A stretch of DNA of 44,206 nt from Merdiplasma sp905207905 (lineage in GTDB: Bacteria > Bacillota > Clostridia > Lachnospirales > Lachnospiraceae): positions 1-44,206 of the forward strand of contig CABRXX010000020.1 of the NCBI GenBank assembly GCA_902475025.1. Direction: 5' to 3'. Below the pieces are notes generated by a model that had not been told where the DNA came from, ran no database searches, and worked only from the letters and a program-made list of their open reading frames with translations. Positions 9,150 to 17,690 of this stretch are shown piece after piece. The first letter of the stretch is position 1. Every line of letters starts with the position of its first letter. Made by a program: the position numbers and the translations under genes.

Positions 9150-10450
9150 TGGAAGGACAGTTAAAGACAGGGACGCTTCTTACGTCGGAGTGTGGAAATA
9201 AGTATGAAGTAACCCGCTTTTTGGGGGCTGGCGGTCAGGGAGAGGTATATGATGTAAAATGCAACGGCAGTCATTATGCATTGAAATGGTATTTTAAGGG
9301 GAGCGCTACCCTAAGACAGAAGAAAACGTTGGAAACAATTGTTGCCAAAGGCTCACCGGATTCTTGTTTTTTGTGGCCGCAGGAAATGATTGTTCCGTCT
9401 CAGGGAGATCTGTTTGGATATATCATGCCACTGCGGCCTAAGAATTATAAGAGCATTGTGGATTTGATGAAAAAAAGAGTGAATCCTTCTTTTTATACTC
9501 TTTGCAGGACGGCTTTTCATCTTACCAGAGGATATCAGAAGCTTCATGCAATGGGGGCAAAATATCAGGATATTTCCTTTGGCAACCTGTTTTTTAATCC
9601 GGACAGCGGAGATGTACTGATCTGTGACAATGACAATGTGTCTTTTGATAATAGCAAACCGGGGGGAATATTGGGTACACCCGGTTTTATGGCTCCAGAA
9701 ATTGTCAGGGGGGAGAAACGGCCTTCCAAGGATACGGACCGGTACTCTTTGTCTGTGCTGTTGTTTTATCTTTTTATGGTAAACCATCCGCTGGAGGGAA
9801 AACAGGAGGCAAGCATCAAGTGTATGGATATGGCTGCTAGAGTGAAGCTGTACGGAACTAACCCGGTGTTTATTTTTGATCCGAATGATAAGTCCAACAG
9901 GCCGGTGAAGGGAATCCATGACAATGCCAACATTTATTGGCCTCTTTATCCGGAAAAGCTGCGTCAGATGTTTACAAAAGCCTTTACGGTGGGGCTGCAT
10001 GAGCCCAGCAAGCGGATCACAGAGCCGGAGTGGATGACACTGTTTTCTAATATGATGAGCGGGATGCTGCAGTGTTCTTGCGGTGCGCAGATCTTTTATG
10101 ATGAAGATCTAGAGACAAAAGGGGCAGCTCATACCTGCTGGAATTGCGGGAAGGCGGTACAGGTACCGTATAAGATTGTGATTGGAAAGAATCAGGTGCT
10201 GTTACATCCGGATACAAAGCTATTGCATCATCATGTATACGATGATTTTGATATGGACACAGTAGTTGGCTCGGTTGTACAGAATCCCAAGAATCCGGCG
10301 CTGTGGGGAATTCGGAATGAGGATACGGTTAATTGGACGTACCAGAAGGCCGATGGAACGCAGATACCGGTGGAACCAGGGAGAACCGCAGGGATTGCGA
10401 AGGGTGTAAAGATTATTTTTCCGCAGACAACGGGAACATTTTTGATATAA
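9149..10450 (+). CDS. Ser/Thr protein kinase with C-terminal zinc ribbon (TerY-P type)
   Basis: This 433-residue protein has an N-terminal Hanks-type kinase. The glycine loop is FLGAGGQGEVYDV (26-31), the ATP-binding Lys46 lies in ALKW, the catalytic loop is YQDISFGNLFF (Asp141, Asn146), the metal-binding segment is ICDNDNV (Asp160, in place of DFG) and the activation-segment end is GTPGFMAPE. A zinc ribbon follows (Cys309, Cys311, Cys330, Cys333). A beta-rich tail of about 90 residues comes next, possibly FHA-like. Kinases with a ribbon tail next to vWA and PP2C genes are known as the TerY-P triad. Here vWA and PP2C follow immediately. No transmembrane segment is visible. Targets are unknown. 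Confidence 0.93.
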   Translation: MEGQLKTGTLLTSECGNKYEVTRFLGAGGQGEVYDVKCNGSHYALKWYFKGSATLRQKKTLETIVAKGSPDSCFLWPQEMIVPSQGDLFGYIMPLRPKNYKSIVDLMKKRVNPSFYTLCRTAFHLTRGYQKLHAMGAKYQDISFGNLFFNPDSGDVLICDNDNVSFDNSKPGGILGTPGFMAPEIVRGEKRPSKDTDRYSLSVLLFYLFMVNHPLEGKQEASIKCMDMAARVKLYGTNPVFIFDPNDKSNRPVKGIHDNANIYWPLYPEKLRQMFTKAFTVGLHEPSKRITEPEWMTLFSNMMSGMLQCSCGAQIFYDEDLETKGAAHTCWNCGKAVQVPYKIVIGKNQVLLHPDTKLLHHHVYDDFDMDTVVGSVVQNPKNPALWGIRNEDTVNWTYQKADGTQIPVEPGRTAGIAKGVKIIFPQTTGTFLI

Positions 10451-10481
10451 GTTCAGGTTTAAAACAAAGGGGGATCAGGTT

Positions 10482-11255
10482 ATGAAGGAACTGCAAAGAC
10501 CAGGAGGAGAACTATCAACAAGGCCTATTCATTTTTTCTGGGTGGTGGACTGTTCAGGTTCCATGTATGGAGAAAAAATTGGAATTGTAAATAATACGAT
10601 TCAGGAGTGTATTCCTGAGATGAGAAATTCAGCAGACAATAATCCCAATGCCCAGCTATTGATACGGGCTCTTCAGTTTTCATCCGGTGCCAGCTGGATT
10701 ACCGGAAAGCCTGTGCCGGTGGAGGATTACAGCTGGGAGGATATGGAGGCAAACGGCCTCACTGAGCTTGGGAAGGCCTTTGATCTTCTGGCAGCGCAGC
10801 TTTCCATTCCGCCTATGCCAGAGAGAGCCCTTCCCCCTGTGATCGTGCTGCTTTCGGATGGTCAACCTACAGATGATTATAAAAAGAGTCTTGAGCAGTT
10901 AAAGGGGATGCCTTGGTTTCGGAAGGCGGTGAAGATTGGAATTTCTATTGGACAGGATGCGGATGATGATGTTTTGTTGGAATTTACCGGTAATAGGGAG
11001 CTTGTTTTGCAGGCAAATAATGCTACAGCTCTTGCAAAGATGATCAAGTGGGCGTCTACCACAGCTTCTATGGTATCCGCTCCCTCAAGCAAACCGATGA
11101 ATGGTCTTCCTGCATCAGCACCGGCAGCGCCGGGTGCTACTGCTGATGCTGATGGGGAGGATCCTTTTGCGCCGTCCCATCATGCAGCTCCGCTGGTGCT
11201 GGATATGAGCAATATTCCTAATCCGGATGATTTTGATGAGGGAGCAGTGTGGTAA
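10482..11255 (+). CDS. TerY-like von Willebrand factor A domain protein
   Basis: This 257-residue protein has a vWA domain from about 14 to 200. The MIDAS metal site is complete: Asp23-x-Ser25-x-Ser27 (VVDCSGSMYG), Thr94 (NGLTELGKAF) and Asp126 (VLLSDGQPTDDY). The remaining 55 residues are Ala/Pro/Ser-rich and end acidic (NPDDFDEGAVW), probably a flexible partner-binding tail. TerY-like proteins form the TerY-P triad with a kinase and a PP2C phosphatase and are thought to be phospho-regulated scaffolds. The vWA-kinase-PP2C order is intact here. GGGGGATCAGG precedes the ATG. Confidence 0.93.
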   Translation: MKELQRPGGELSTRPIHFFWVVDCSGSMYGEKIGIVNNTIQECIPEMRNSADNNPNAQLLIRALQFSSGASWITGKPVPVEDYSWEDMEANGLTELGKAFDLLAAQLSIPPMPERALPPVIVLLSDGQPTDDYKKSLEQLKGMPWFRKAVKIGISIGQDADDDVLLEFTGNRELVLQANNATALAKMIKWASTTASMVSAPSSKPMNGLPASAPAAPGATADADGEDPFAPSHHAAPLVLDMSNIPNPDDFDEGAVW

Positions 11256-11271
11256 GAAGAGGAGGAGTCGG

Positions 11272-12108
11272 ATGAAACGTTATATATGTGACGGAATTGT
11301 CAAAGGTGCGACTCACATAAGAAATCAAATGCCCTGTCAGGACAGCAGAAAGATTTTAGAGATCTCAGAGAACATAGCAATCCTTGCAGTGGCAGACGGA
11401 CATGGGGGTGAAAAATGTCCCAGAAGCGACCGGGGTTCGCTGATTGCTGTGAACACGTTTTGTGAGGTGATGAAAAACTATCTACAAAGCTATGGCACAC
11501 AGGGGCAGGATTTGCAAAGCCTGATTACATTTCTAAATCGGGAGGGAGAGCTACGGATTGCCCAGGATATTTGCGAAGAGTGGCAGGCAAGAGTGAGGCA
11601 GTCCTATTACAAGAATAAGGCAGAGGGAATGCTGGACGAGGCGGGAAATGTGAAGTGGCCATCTGTGTACACTCTTTATGGCACTACTTTGCTGGGAATG
11701 CTGATTACGGATTCTTTTGTCTTTTCTTTTCAGATCGGAGATGGAGACATTAGCCGGATTACGGAAGCGGAAGTGTCACCACTGGTGGAACCGGAAAAGT
11801 TTTTAGGCATAGAGACACACTCTCTGTCAAAACCAGATGCCTGGCGTAAGGCAGTAGCTTCTGTATGGCATCGTGAGGGAGAGACGGAAGCTCCTTGTAT
11901 GTATATGCTTTCCACAGATGGATTTGCAAATAGCTATACCTCAGATGCAGAATTTCAGAAAACCTGCCGGGATTATTTTCGTATTCTCCGGGAACATGGG
12001 GCAGATGCGGTGCAGGGAAATTTAAAAAAGTGGCTGACAGAGACCAGCGCTCTTGGGTGCGGAGATGACATTACTGTGGTGATGGCGTATTTTACATCAA
12101 ACGAATAA
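11272..12108 (+). CDS. PP2C-family Ser/Thr phosphatase of the TerY-P triad
   Basis: I chose the ATG at 11272, after AGGAGGAGTCGG, giving 278 residues. The frame opens at 11227 but that part overlaps the vWA gene. PP2C motifs are in order: the N-terminal QDS segment (Asp24), VADGHGG (Asp42-Gly43-His44-Gly45, metal binding), GTTLLGMLITD, FQIGDGDI, STDGF (Asp216) and CGDDITVV (Asp266). All metal-binding acids are present, so it should be active. There is no membrane or sensor domain. It probably reverses the phosphorylation made by the kinase two genes upstream. The gap to the vWA gene is 16 bases, so one transcript is likely. Confidence 0.93.
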   Translation: MKRYICDGIVKGATHIRNQMPCQDSRKILEISENIAILAVADGHGGEKCPRSDRGSLIAVNTFCEVMKNYLQSYGTQGQDLQSLITFLNREGELRIAQDICEEWQARVRQSYYKNKAEGMLDEAGNVKWPSVYTLYGTTLLGMLITDSFVFSFQIGDGDISRITEAEVSPLVEPEKFLGIETHSLSKPDAWRKAVASVWHREGETEAPCMYMLSTDGFANSYTSDAEFQKTCRDYFRILREHGADAVQGNLKKWLTETSALGCGDDITVVMAYFTSNE

Positions 12109-12211
12109 AGAACGAGGCATCTATAAGAGGGTTTTACGATAGGAAACATAGTTTACATTGGATTGTTGTATAAGCGATTCTGATGAGAAAAAGGCACAGG
12201 TAAAATAAGAA

Positions 12212-13234
12212 ATGATTGTAGATCGTTACTATTATGATCAACTAAATAAGCAGGAACAAACGGTTTATCAGGCATTTTATAATGGTGTCATGGAACAGAA
12301 AGAACTTATTCCTCTATCAGTAAGTGATGGATTCATTCAGGAGAGCTTTGGACGGATTTTTCGGGCAATGACACGAGATAATCCTTTAATCTATTTTTTG
12401 AATCAGTCAGCCTGCAGTATTGCCAGCGATCGGTTTGGCCGTGTGGCGATCTGCCCTCAGTATTTTTTTACGAAAGAAAAAGTGAAAGAATATAATCGAA
12501 AAATTGAAAAGACCGTAAATGAACTGGCGGGACAGTTGCAGCTACTGGAGTGCTGCGATTATGAAAAAGAGCTACGAATCCATGATTGGATCTGCCGGAA
12601 CATTACATATGATTACGAAGGTGCTGATAAAGAGAAGGTGTCCAGGGTAATTGCTTCCCACAATATTCTGGGAGTCTTTGCACATCATAAGGCCCAATGC
12701 GAAGGCATTGCAAAGGCAGTCAAAGTTCTTTTAAATGCAGTAAATGTGAAATGTATTGTGGCAGCAGGAGATACGGTGGAAAAGGGAAAGGCTTCGCCCC
12801 ATGCATGGAATATTGTGAATATAGATGGAGCGCCTTACCAGTTGGACGTTACCTGGGATATCGGCATGGGCGGTCAGAGGAAGGGGGCTGTGGTGTATGC
12901 CTATTTTAATCTGACAGATGAGCTGATGCATCAAGATCATAGAGCAGATAGTAGGCTACCAGAGTGCAGAGCAAAAGCAGCAAATTATTATGTGCAGAGC
13001 AGATGTTCTTTCCAGATGAAACAGAAACTTATAGCATACATTGATAAACAGATTGACCAAAATGAGAAGACGGTTGTATTTCGGGCAGAAGGCAGATTAA
13101 ATAAAGGTGGAATAGAGAAAGAGGCAGCAGATTATATTTTGAAGAAATTGCAGAGGAAGGGAAGATGGGGCGGAATCCGAACATATTCTAATAAAAAACT
13201 GGGAATATACCGAATAGAAATCATTAGCAGATAA
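12212..13234 (+). CDS. Transglutaminase-like cysteine protease domain protein
   Basis: This 340-residue protein contains a transglutaminase-core domain with a full Cys-His-Asp triad: Cys163 (AQCEGIAKAVKVLL), His197 (SPHAWNIV) and Asp212 (YQLDVTWD). The CEG..A.A and HAWN..D.TWD signatures are typical of bacterial transglutaminase-like proteins, many of which are peptidases. There is no signal peptide. The N-terminal 110 residues are helical and unassigned. The C-terminus has a small alpha-beta unit (YILKKLQRKGRWGG). The gene follows the PP2C gene by 103 bases with only a weak ribosome site (AGG), and it may have its own promoter. A processing or effector role in the module is inferred. Confidence 0.85.
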   Translation: MIVDRYYYDQLNKQEQTVYQAFYNGVMEQKELIPLSVSDGFIQESFGRIFRAMTRDNPLIYFLNQSACSIASDRFGRVAICPQYFFTKEKVKEYNRKIEKTVNELAGQLQLLECCDYEKELRIHDWICRNITYDYEGADKEKVSRVIASHNILGVFAHHKAQCEGIAKAVKVLLNAVNVKCIVAAGDTVEKGKASPHAWNIVNIDGAPYQLDVTWDIGMGGQRKGAVVYAYFNLTDELMHQDHRADSRLPECRAKAANYYVQSRCSFQMKQKLIAYIDKQIDQNEKTVVFRAEGRLNKGGIEKEAADYILKKLQRKGRWGGIRTYSNKKLGIYRIEIISR

Positions 13235-13250
13235 AAGAGGGAAGGAGACT

Positions 13251-13484
13251 ATGTGGGAAATCATATTTTATGCAGTGGTATTTTTTTTGATTACACTGCT
13301 GATACAGTATCTGCTCTATAAGGTCAAAAAAAATCAAGGAAAGAATAATACATTCTGGACGGGGCGACATACTGCAATTATGATGTGTACGATAGGGATT
13401 TGGCAAGAAGATGTCAATGTGCTTGGGGCAGTGCTGGGCTTTTTAATAGCAGATGAGATTGGAAAGAAGTTGGGTTGGTGGTAG
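13251..13484 (+). CDS. Small membrane protein, unknown function
   Basis: This 77-residue protein follows the transglutaminase gene by 16 bases and has a strong GAAGGAG ribosome site. It has one clear N-terminal membrane segment (about 3-23, FYAVVFFLITLLIQYLLY), a short basic loop (KVKKNQGKNN), and a second, weaker hydrophobic stretch (about 50-66, VNVLGAVLGFLIADEIG). The conserved-looking TFWTGRHTA lies between them. It is the last gene of the module on the + strand. A membrane anchor or effector role is possible but not shown. I recognise no family. Confidence 0.7.
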   Translation: MWEIIFYAVVFFLITLLIQYLLYKVKKNQGKNNTFWTGRHTAIMMCTIGIWQEDVNVLGAVLGFLIADEIGKKLGWW

Positions 13485-13568
13485 CTTTTCTGATTGCAGT
13501 TCATTTATTGTGGAAATGCAATGCAGAGGAGGAAAATAGGAACAAAGGAACTGATTTTAGAGGAACCT

Positions 13569-13614
13569 GAATACTAGTCAAGCTGGCGCAGTCCTCCATG
13601 CTTGACTAGTATTC
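13569..13614. repeat. Perfect 15-bp inverted repeat between convergent gene blocks
   Basis: The left arm GAATACTAGTCAAGC (13569-13583) and right arm GCTTGACTAGTATTC (13600-13614) are perfect inverse complements around a 16-base loop. It lies between the end of the defence island and the end of kdpE. It probably ends both transcripts, but neither strand has a U-tract after it. Confidence 0.75.
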
Positions 13615-13622
13615 GCTGGCTG

Positions 13623-14327
13623 CTATTCCACCTTCATCATCCGGTAGCCAACACCGATATGGGTCTGAATATACTGGGGAGAGTCGGGCCCCTTTTCCAG
13701 CTTTTTCCGTAGGGTAGCCATGAAAACTCGTAAAGAGGCAATGTCATTGTCCCAGCTGCTGCCCCAGATGCTCTGGGTGATGAAGGTGTGGGTAAGTACC
13801 TTTCCGACATTCCGGGAGAGGAGGCAGAGCAATTTAAATTCAATGGGAGTCAGATGCAGTTCCTCGTCTCCAAGGTAAGCGCAGCCGGCGGCATAATCCA
13901 CTTTCAGCTGACCATCTGTGAATACAGAGGTCTTTGTAGCAGGAGCTTCTCCCTGCATCATGGCAAGACGGCGCTGGGTGACCCGAAGTCTTGCCAGAAG
14001 CTCCTCTACAGAGAAGGGCTTAGTAAGATAGTCGTCTGCACCGGCATCCAGGGCATCGATTTTATCGGTGTCCTCACTTCTTGCACTGATAACAATGATG
14101 GGAAGGTTGGACCAGGTGCGGATTTTTTTAATTACCTCAATGCCGTCCATATCCGGGAGTCCCAGATCCAGAAGTACAATGTCCGGGTTGTGGGAGGAGG
14201 CCTCCAGGATGGCAGTGGTGCCGTTGGGCGCCGTTAAGTAGCGGTAGTCGTGGGCCTTTAAGGTGGTAGAGATGAGATTTTTTACAGAATTGTCATCTTC
14301 TACTACTAAGATCAATGGTTTATTCAT
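13623..14327 (-). CDS. kdpE: Response regulator KdpE (OmpR family)
   Basis: This 234-residue response regulator has an N-terminal receiver domain with the acidic pair Glu10/Asp11/Asp12, phospho-acceptor Asp54 (VLLDLGLPDMDG) and Lys switch (DYLTKPFS). The C-terminal OmpR/PhoB winged helix is clear (LTPIEFKLLCLLSRNVGKVL, SLRVFMATLRKKLEKG, GVGYRMM). The ATG at 14327 follows GGGGAGG and overlaps the end of kdpD by 8 bases. The pair should sense K+ limitation or osmotic stress. No kdpFABC is near, so the likely target is the ktr operon in which it sits. Confidence 0.93.
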   Translation of the reverse strand: MNKPLILVVEDDNSVKNLISTTLKAHDYRYLTAPNGTTAILEASSHNPDIVLLDLGLPDMDGIEVIKKIRTWSNLPIIVISARSEDTDKIDALDAGADDYLTKPFSVEELLARLRVTQRRLAMMQGEAPATKTSVFTDGQLKVDYAAGCAYLGDEELHLTPIEFKLLCLLSRNVGKVLTHTFITQSIWGSSWDNDIASLRVFMATLRKKLEKGPDSPQYIQTHIGVGYRMMKVE

Positions 14328-16971
14328 GAATTTGTACCTCCCCTGCTGGCAGTGAAATAGTAAAGACAGTGCCCTGCGGCTGATTGTCCGAAACCTGGAT
14401 CCTTCCGCCGTGGGCATTTACGATGGATTTGCACAGGGACAGTCCCAGTCCCAGGCTGCGGCGGCTGTCGGCCACTTTGTTGGCGCCGCTGTAAAACATG
14501 TCAAAAATGTGACTTTTCATTTCATCTGGAATACCAGGTCCGTTGTCTGCAATGGATACCATGGCGTTTGAACCTTCCTTCCAGGTTCGAATCGCAATGT
14601 GAGACCCTGGCGGTGTATATTTGATGGCATTGTCCACAATATTGATGATCACCTGTACCATCAATTTGGCATCCATCTTTGCCAGAAGATAATCTTCTGC
14701 ATGTTCCACGGTAATGCAGTGTTCCACGCTTTTCCGGTTCATGTGGAGAAGGGCTTCCGAGACCACATCATCCATAAGATCCTCAGAAATATGGAAATTC
14801 AGTCGTCCTTCCTCTAAGCGGGTGACAGAAAGAAGATTTTCCACCAGATTAATCAGCCACATGGAATCATCATAGATATCTGTGTAGAGCTGTTTTTTTG
14901 TATCCGGATCGAAGGCGTCCCCGTTGGAAAGCAGGTTGCTGGCATTGCCGCAGATGGAGGTGAGAGGCGTGCGCAGATCATGGGAGATGGACCGCAGAAG
15001 GTTGGCCCGCAGCTTTTCATTTTTGGCCAGAATGGCGGCAGCCTCCTTTTCCCGGGCATTTTTTTCATTTTCCAAAGCCAGGGCACATTCTCCCAGAATG
15101 GATAAAAGAATGCTGTTTTCAAATACGTCCAGAGGAGCTGGTCCTATGACGATTCCCACAACGCCGTAGACTCGGTCATTTATCCGGACTGCCAGGTAGA
15201 GGCATTTGGCGTTAGCCAGTGTTTCAGTGGTGATTCCTGCATGGCGGTTATTTTTCTGTACCCACAAAGCCACTTCCCGCTCGCTGGGGGATGTAATAGC
15301 GGCTTCCGGGGGAGTCTGGGAGGAGGAAAAAACCCGGGGTGGGCCGAGGGTATCCTCCTGAGACAGATAGAAGACAATATCTCTTCCCAGCAGTTTGACA
15401 AGCTGATTGGCTGTGGCAGAGACGATCTCCTCCTTGCTTCCGGACTGCTGCAGCAACTGATTGGTATCAAAAAGAACCTTGGTTCGATAAGCGGAGGAAG
15501 CAGCCTGTTTGGCATGATTCTTCAGCCGGATGGCAAGCGTTCCTGTAAGAAGCGCTGCAAGGAACATAATGAGAAAGGTGACCGGGTATCCCTGGCCGTA
15601 AGCCTGAAAGGTAAATTTAGGTTCTGTAAACAGGAAGTTAAACACCAGAACGCTTACCAGGGAAGAAATCAGGCTGTAGATTTGGTGGGTGGTGATCACG
15701 GAGGTAATCAGAACACCCAGCACATATACAGTGATAATGTTGGCTTCCGCAAATCCCAGGTGGCGAAACAGCAGGCCGATGCCGCTGGCACCGATCAAAA
15801 TGAGGATGCTTTTGAAAACATCCAGGAAGGATACGGTAATGGTCTGTTTTCTTCCAGGTTTATTTGCCCGGTAGAAAGAAGCACTGGAAACGGCATCCGG
15901 AATAATATACACATCCAGATTTGGAGCGTTGGCAATCAGTTTTTCTGTGAGTGCAGGTTTCGTTAAGAGCCGCTTTTTTGTAACAGAGCTTCTTCCAATG
16001 ACCACCTTGGTCACTCCAGAGAGTCTGGCAAACTCTGCAATCTGATAGGGGACGTCGTCTCCGTACACGGTCTCAAGTGTTGCTCCTAACTGTCTTGCCA
16101 GGTGCATATTGTCATGAAGCCGTTTGATATCCTCCTGAGACATACGGGAAAAGTCCGGAGTTTCCACAAACAGGGCAGTAAAGGTCCCGCGGAAGGCGTT
16201 GGCCATTCTGGCAGCATTGCGGATCAGTTTTGCATTGGAAGGAGAAGGGGAGAGGCACACCAGAATATGTTCATCTGTGGGATAGCCTCTCTGATTTTTC
16301 GCCCCGGAATCATTGGTGAGGAGATTGACCCGGTCGGCACAGCGGCGCAGGGCGATTTCCCGAAGGGCAGTGAGAACCTCCAGCTTAAAGAAAGGATTTA
16401 GAGACTGTTCAGGCGGAAGCGGAATGTAAACGCTCCCGGTTTTCATGCGCTGAAGCAGTTCCTGGGGTTCCATATCTACCAGTTCCACCTGGTAGGCGTT
16501 ATCAAATACAGAATCAGGGATGCGGTCCCGAACCTGGATTCCGGTAATGGAAGCTACGGTGTCGTTCAGACTTTCAATGTTCTGGACGTTTACAGTAGTG
16601 TAGACGTCAATCCCGGCGTTCAAAAGTTCCGCAATATCCTGGAAACGCTTGGCATGACGGCAGGCTGGAGGGTTGGTATGGGCAAGCTCTTCCAGAATCA
16701 GGAGCTGAGGTTTTCGTTCCAAGGCCTGATCCAGATTAAATTCTGAGAGTGAAATGCCGTCCGTACGGATAACAAGAGGGGGCAGGCATTCCAGTTTCGA
16801 AAGCAGGGATGCGATCTTGGCGCGGCCGCAGGATTCCAGACAGCCCACGGCAACGTCTATCCCTCTGTGTTTGGCGCTGAGGGCAGCCAGCAGCATGGAA
16901 TAGGTTTTTCCTACTCCCGGCGCATAGCCAAAAAAGATTTTTAAATGGCCTTTTCTTTTTGGTTCTTCCAT
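14320..16971 (-). CDS. kdpD: Osmosensitive K+ sensor histidine kinase KdpD
   Basis: This 883-residue protein is full-length KdpD. Residues 1-210 are the KdpD N-terminal domain with a P-loop (GYAPGVGKT, Lys22). A USP-like domain follows (about 228-360). Four membrane segments lie at about 385-490 (SILILIGASGIGLLF, IITVYVLGVLITSVI, LISSLVSVLVFNFLF, FLIMFLAALLTGTLA). A GAF-like domain comes next, then HisKA with His664 (SISHDLRTPLTS), then HATPase_c (IVDNAIKYTPPG, ADNGPGIP, GLGLSLCKSIV). In other bacteria it phosphorylates KdpE to switch on K+ uptake. GGGAGG precedes the ATG. It lies downstream of ktrB, ktrA and the LysR-like gene. Confidence 0.95.
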   Translation of the reverse strand: MEEPKRKGHLKIFFGYAPGVGKTYSMLLAALSAKHRGIDVAVGCLESCGRAKIASLLSKLECLPPLVIRTDGISLSEFNLDQALERKPQLLILEELAHTNPPACRHAKRFQDIAELLNAGIDVYTTVNVQNIESLNDTVASITGIQVRDRIPDSVFDNAYQVELVDMEPQELLQRMKTGSVYIPLPPEQSLNPFFKLEVLTALREIALRRCADRVNLLTNDSGAKNQRGYPTDEHILVCLSPSPSNAKLIRNAARMANAFRGTFTALFVETPDFSRMSQEDIKRLHDNMHLARQLGATLETVYGDDVPYQIAEFARLSGVTKVVIGRSSVTKKRLLTKPALTEKLIANAPNLDVYIIPDAVSSASFYRANKPGRKQTITVSFLDVFKSILILIGASGIGLLFRHLGFAEANIITVYVLGVLITSVITTHQIYSLISSLVSVLVFNFLFTEPKFTFQAYGQGYPVTFLIMFLAALLTGTLAIRLKNHAKQAASSAYRTKVLFDTNQLLQQSGSKEEIVSATANQLVKLLGRDIVFYLSQEDTLGPPRVFSSSQTPPEAAITSPSEREVALWVQKNNRHAGITTETLANAKCLYLAVRINDRVYGVVGIVIGPAPLDVFENSILLSILGECALALENEKNAREKEAAAILAKNEKLRANLLRSISHDLRTPLTSICGNASNLLSNGDAFDPDTKKQLYTDIYDDSMWLINLVENLLSVTRLEEGRLNFHISEDLMDDVVSEALLHMNRKSVEHCITVEHAEDYLLAKMDAKLMVQVIINIVDNAIKYTPPGSHIAIRTWKEGSNAMVSIADNGPGIPDEMKSHIFDMFYSGANKVADSRRSLGLGLSLCKSIVNAHGGRIQVSDNQPQGTVFTISLPAGEVQIHE

Positions 16972-17079
16972 AGAGCTGAGCCTCCCATCTTTTGTACTTT
17001 AAGTTTCTCAAAGTATATCATTTTTTTCAATAATTTCAAAGAAAACAATTAAAAAGCAGTCCATACCAGGGTGAAAAGA

Positions 17080-17589
17080 TCAGTCAGCAGTTTTCTTAAG
17101 AGCATCCGTCAGTTGCCCGGAAAATTTTTCTGCATAGAATCTGGAGCTTTTGGAGTACAGTACACTGCAGCGTCCCGCAGCTTCCTTTTCAGGATTAAGA
17201 GGCTCCAGATTCCGTTCAGCAGCCGGGAAGAAGAGCGGCTTCTGTTCCAACGGAAGCTGAAAAAGAAGATATTTTTGAGCAGCTGGACTGGCAGTGAGCA
17301 CAAAACCAAAATCCAGGGAAGCGGAGTTTAATTTTTGGAGAATTTCTTCCGAGGTACCGATAAAGAGACGAATCTGGCATTCCGGATATTTTGCTGAAAA
17401 TTTTTCCAGGGGCACAGAGAGGGCACTCAGGGTAAGCGGATTTTCGAAGGCAATACAGAGGGAGGAACGCTTTAACATTTTCTCGGATTGAGGGGACAGT
17501 TCCAAAGATAATAAAGTTATTTTTTTGATGGCCAGATAGCATCCGAAGAAAACTACAGCCACAGAAAAAAGCAGGATTAGATCTTTCAT
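17080..17589 (-). CDS. Membrane-anchored LysR-type ligand-domain protein without HTH
   Basis: I chose the ATG at 17589 (AGAAGG eight bases upstream), giving 169 residues. The open frame extends further but overlaps ktrA. Residues about 4-22 form one membrane segment (LILLFSVAVVFFGCYLAI). From about 42 the sequence follows the LysR substrate-binding pattern: SLCIAFENPLTLSALSVPL, then KFSAKYPECQIRLFIGTSEE, then LNSASLDFGFV. There is no DNA-binding domain, and only about the first half of a normal LysR ligand domain is present. It probably senses a ligand at the membrane for the K+ system. It sits between ktrA and kdpD on the same strand. Function is inferred. Confidence 0.75.
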   Translation of the reverse strand: MKDLILLFSVAVVFFGCYLAIKKITLLSLELSPQSEKMLKRSSLCIAFENPLTLSALSVPLEKFSAKYPECQIRLFIGTSEEILQKLNSASLDFGFVLTASPAAQKYLLFQLPLEQKPLFFPAAERNLEPLNPEKEAAGRCSVLYSKSSRFYAEKFSGQLTDALKKTAD

Positions 17590-17690
17590 AAAGCGGCCTT
17601 CTTTCAAAAATAATGAAGTATAGGGTGGAAGGGGGAAACACGGTATCTGCAATGATTGGAGCATAACAATGATATTCAATCGGTACAGAA

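Noticed and set aside
15241..15966. 241-codon open frame on the + strand opposite kdpD
   Set aside because: No motif or ribosome site. kdpD on the other strand has all expected domains.
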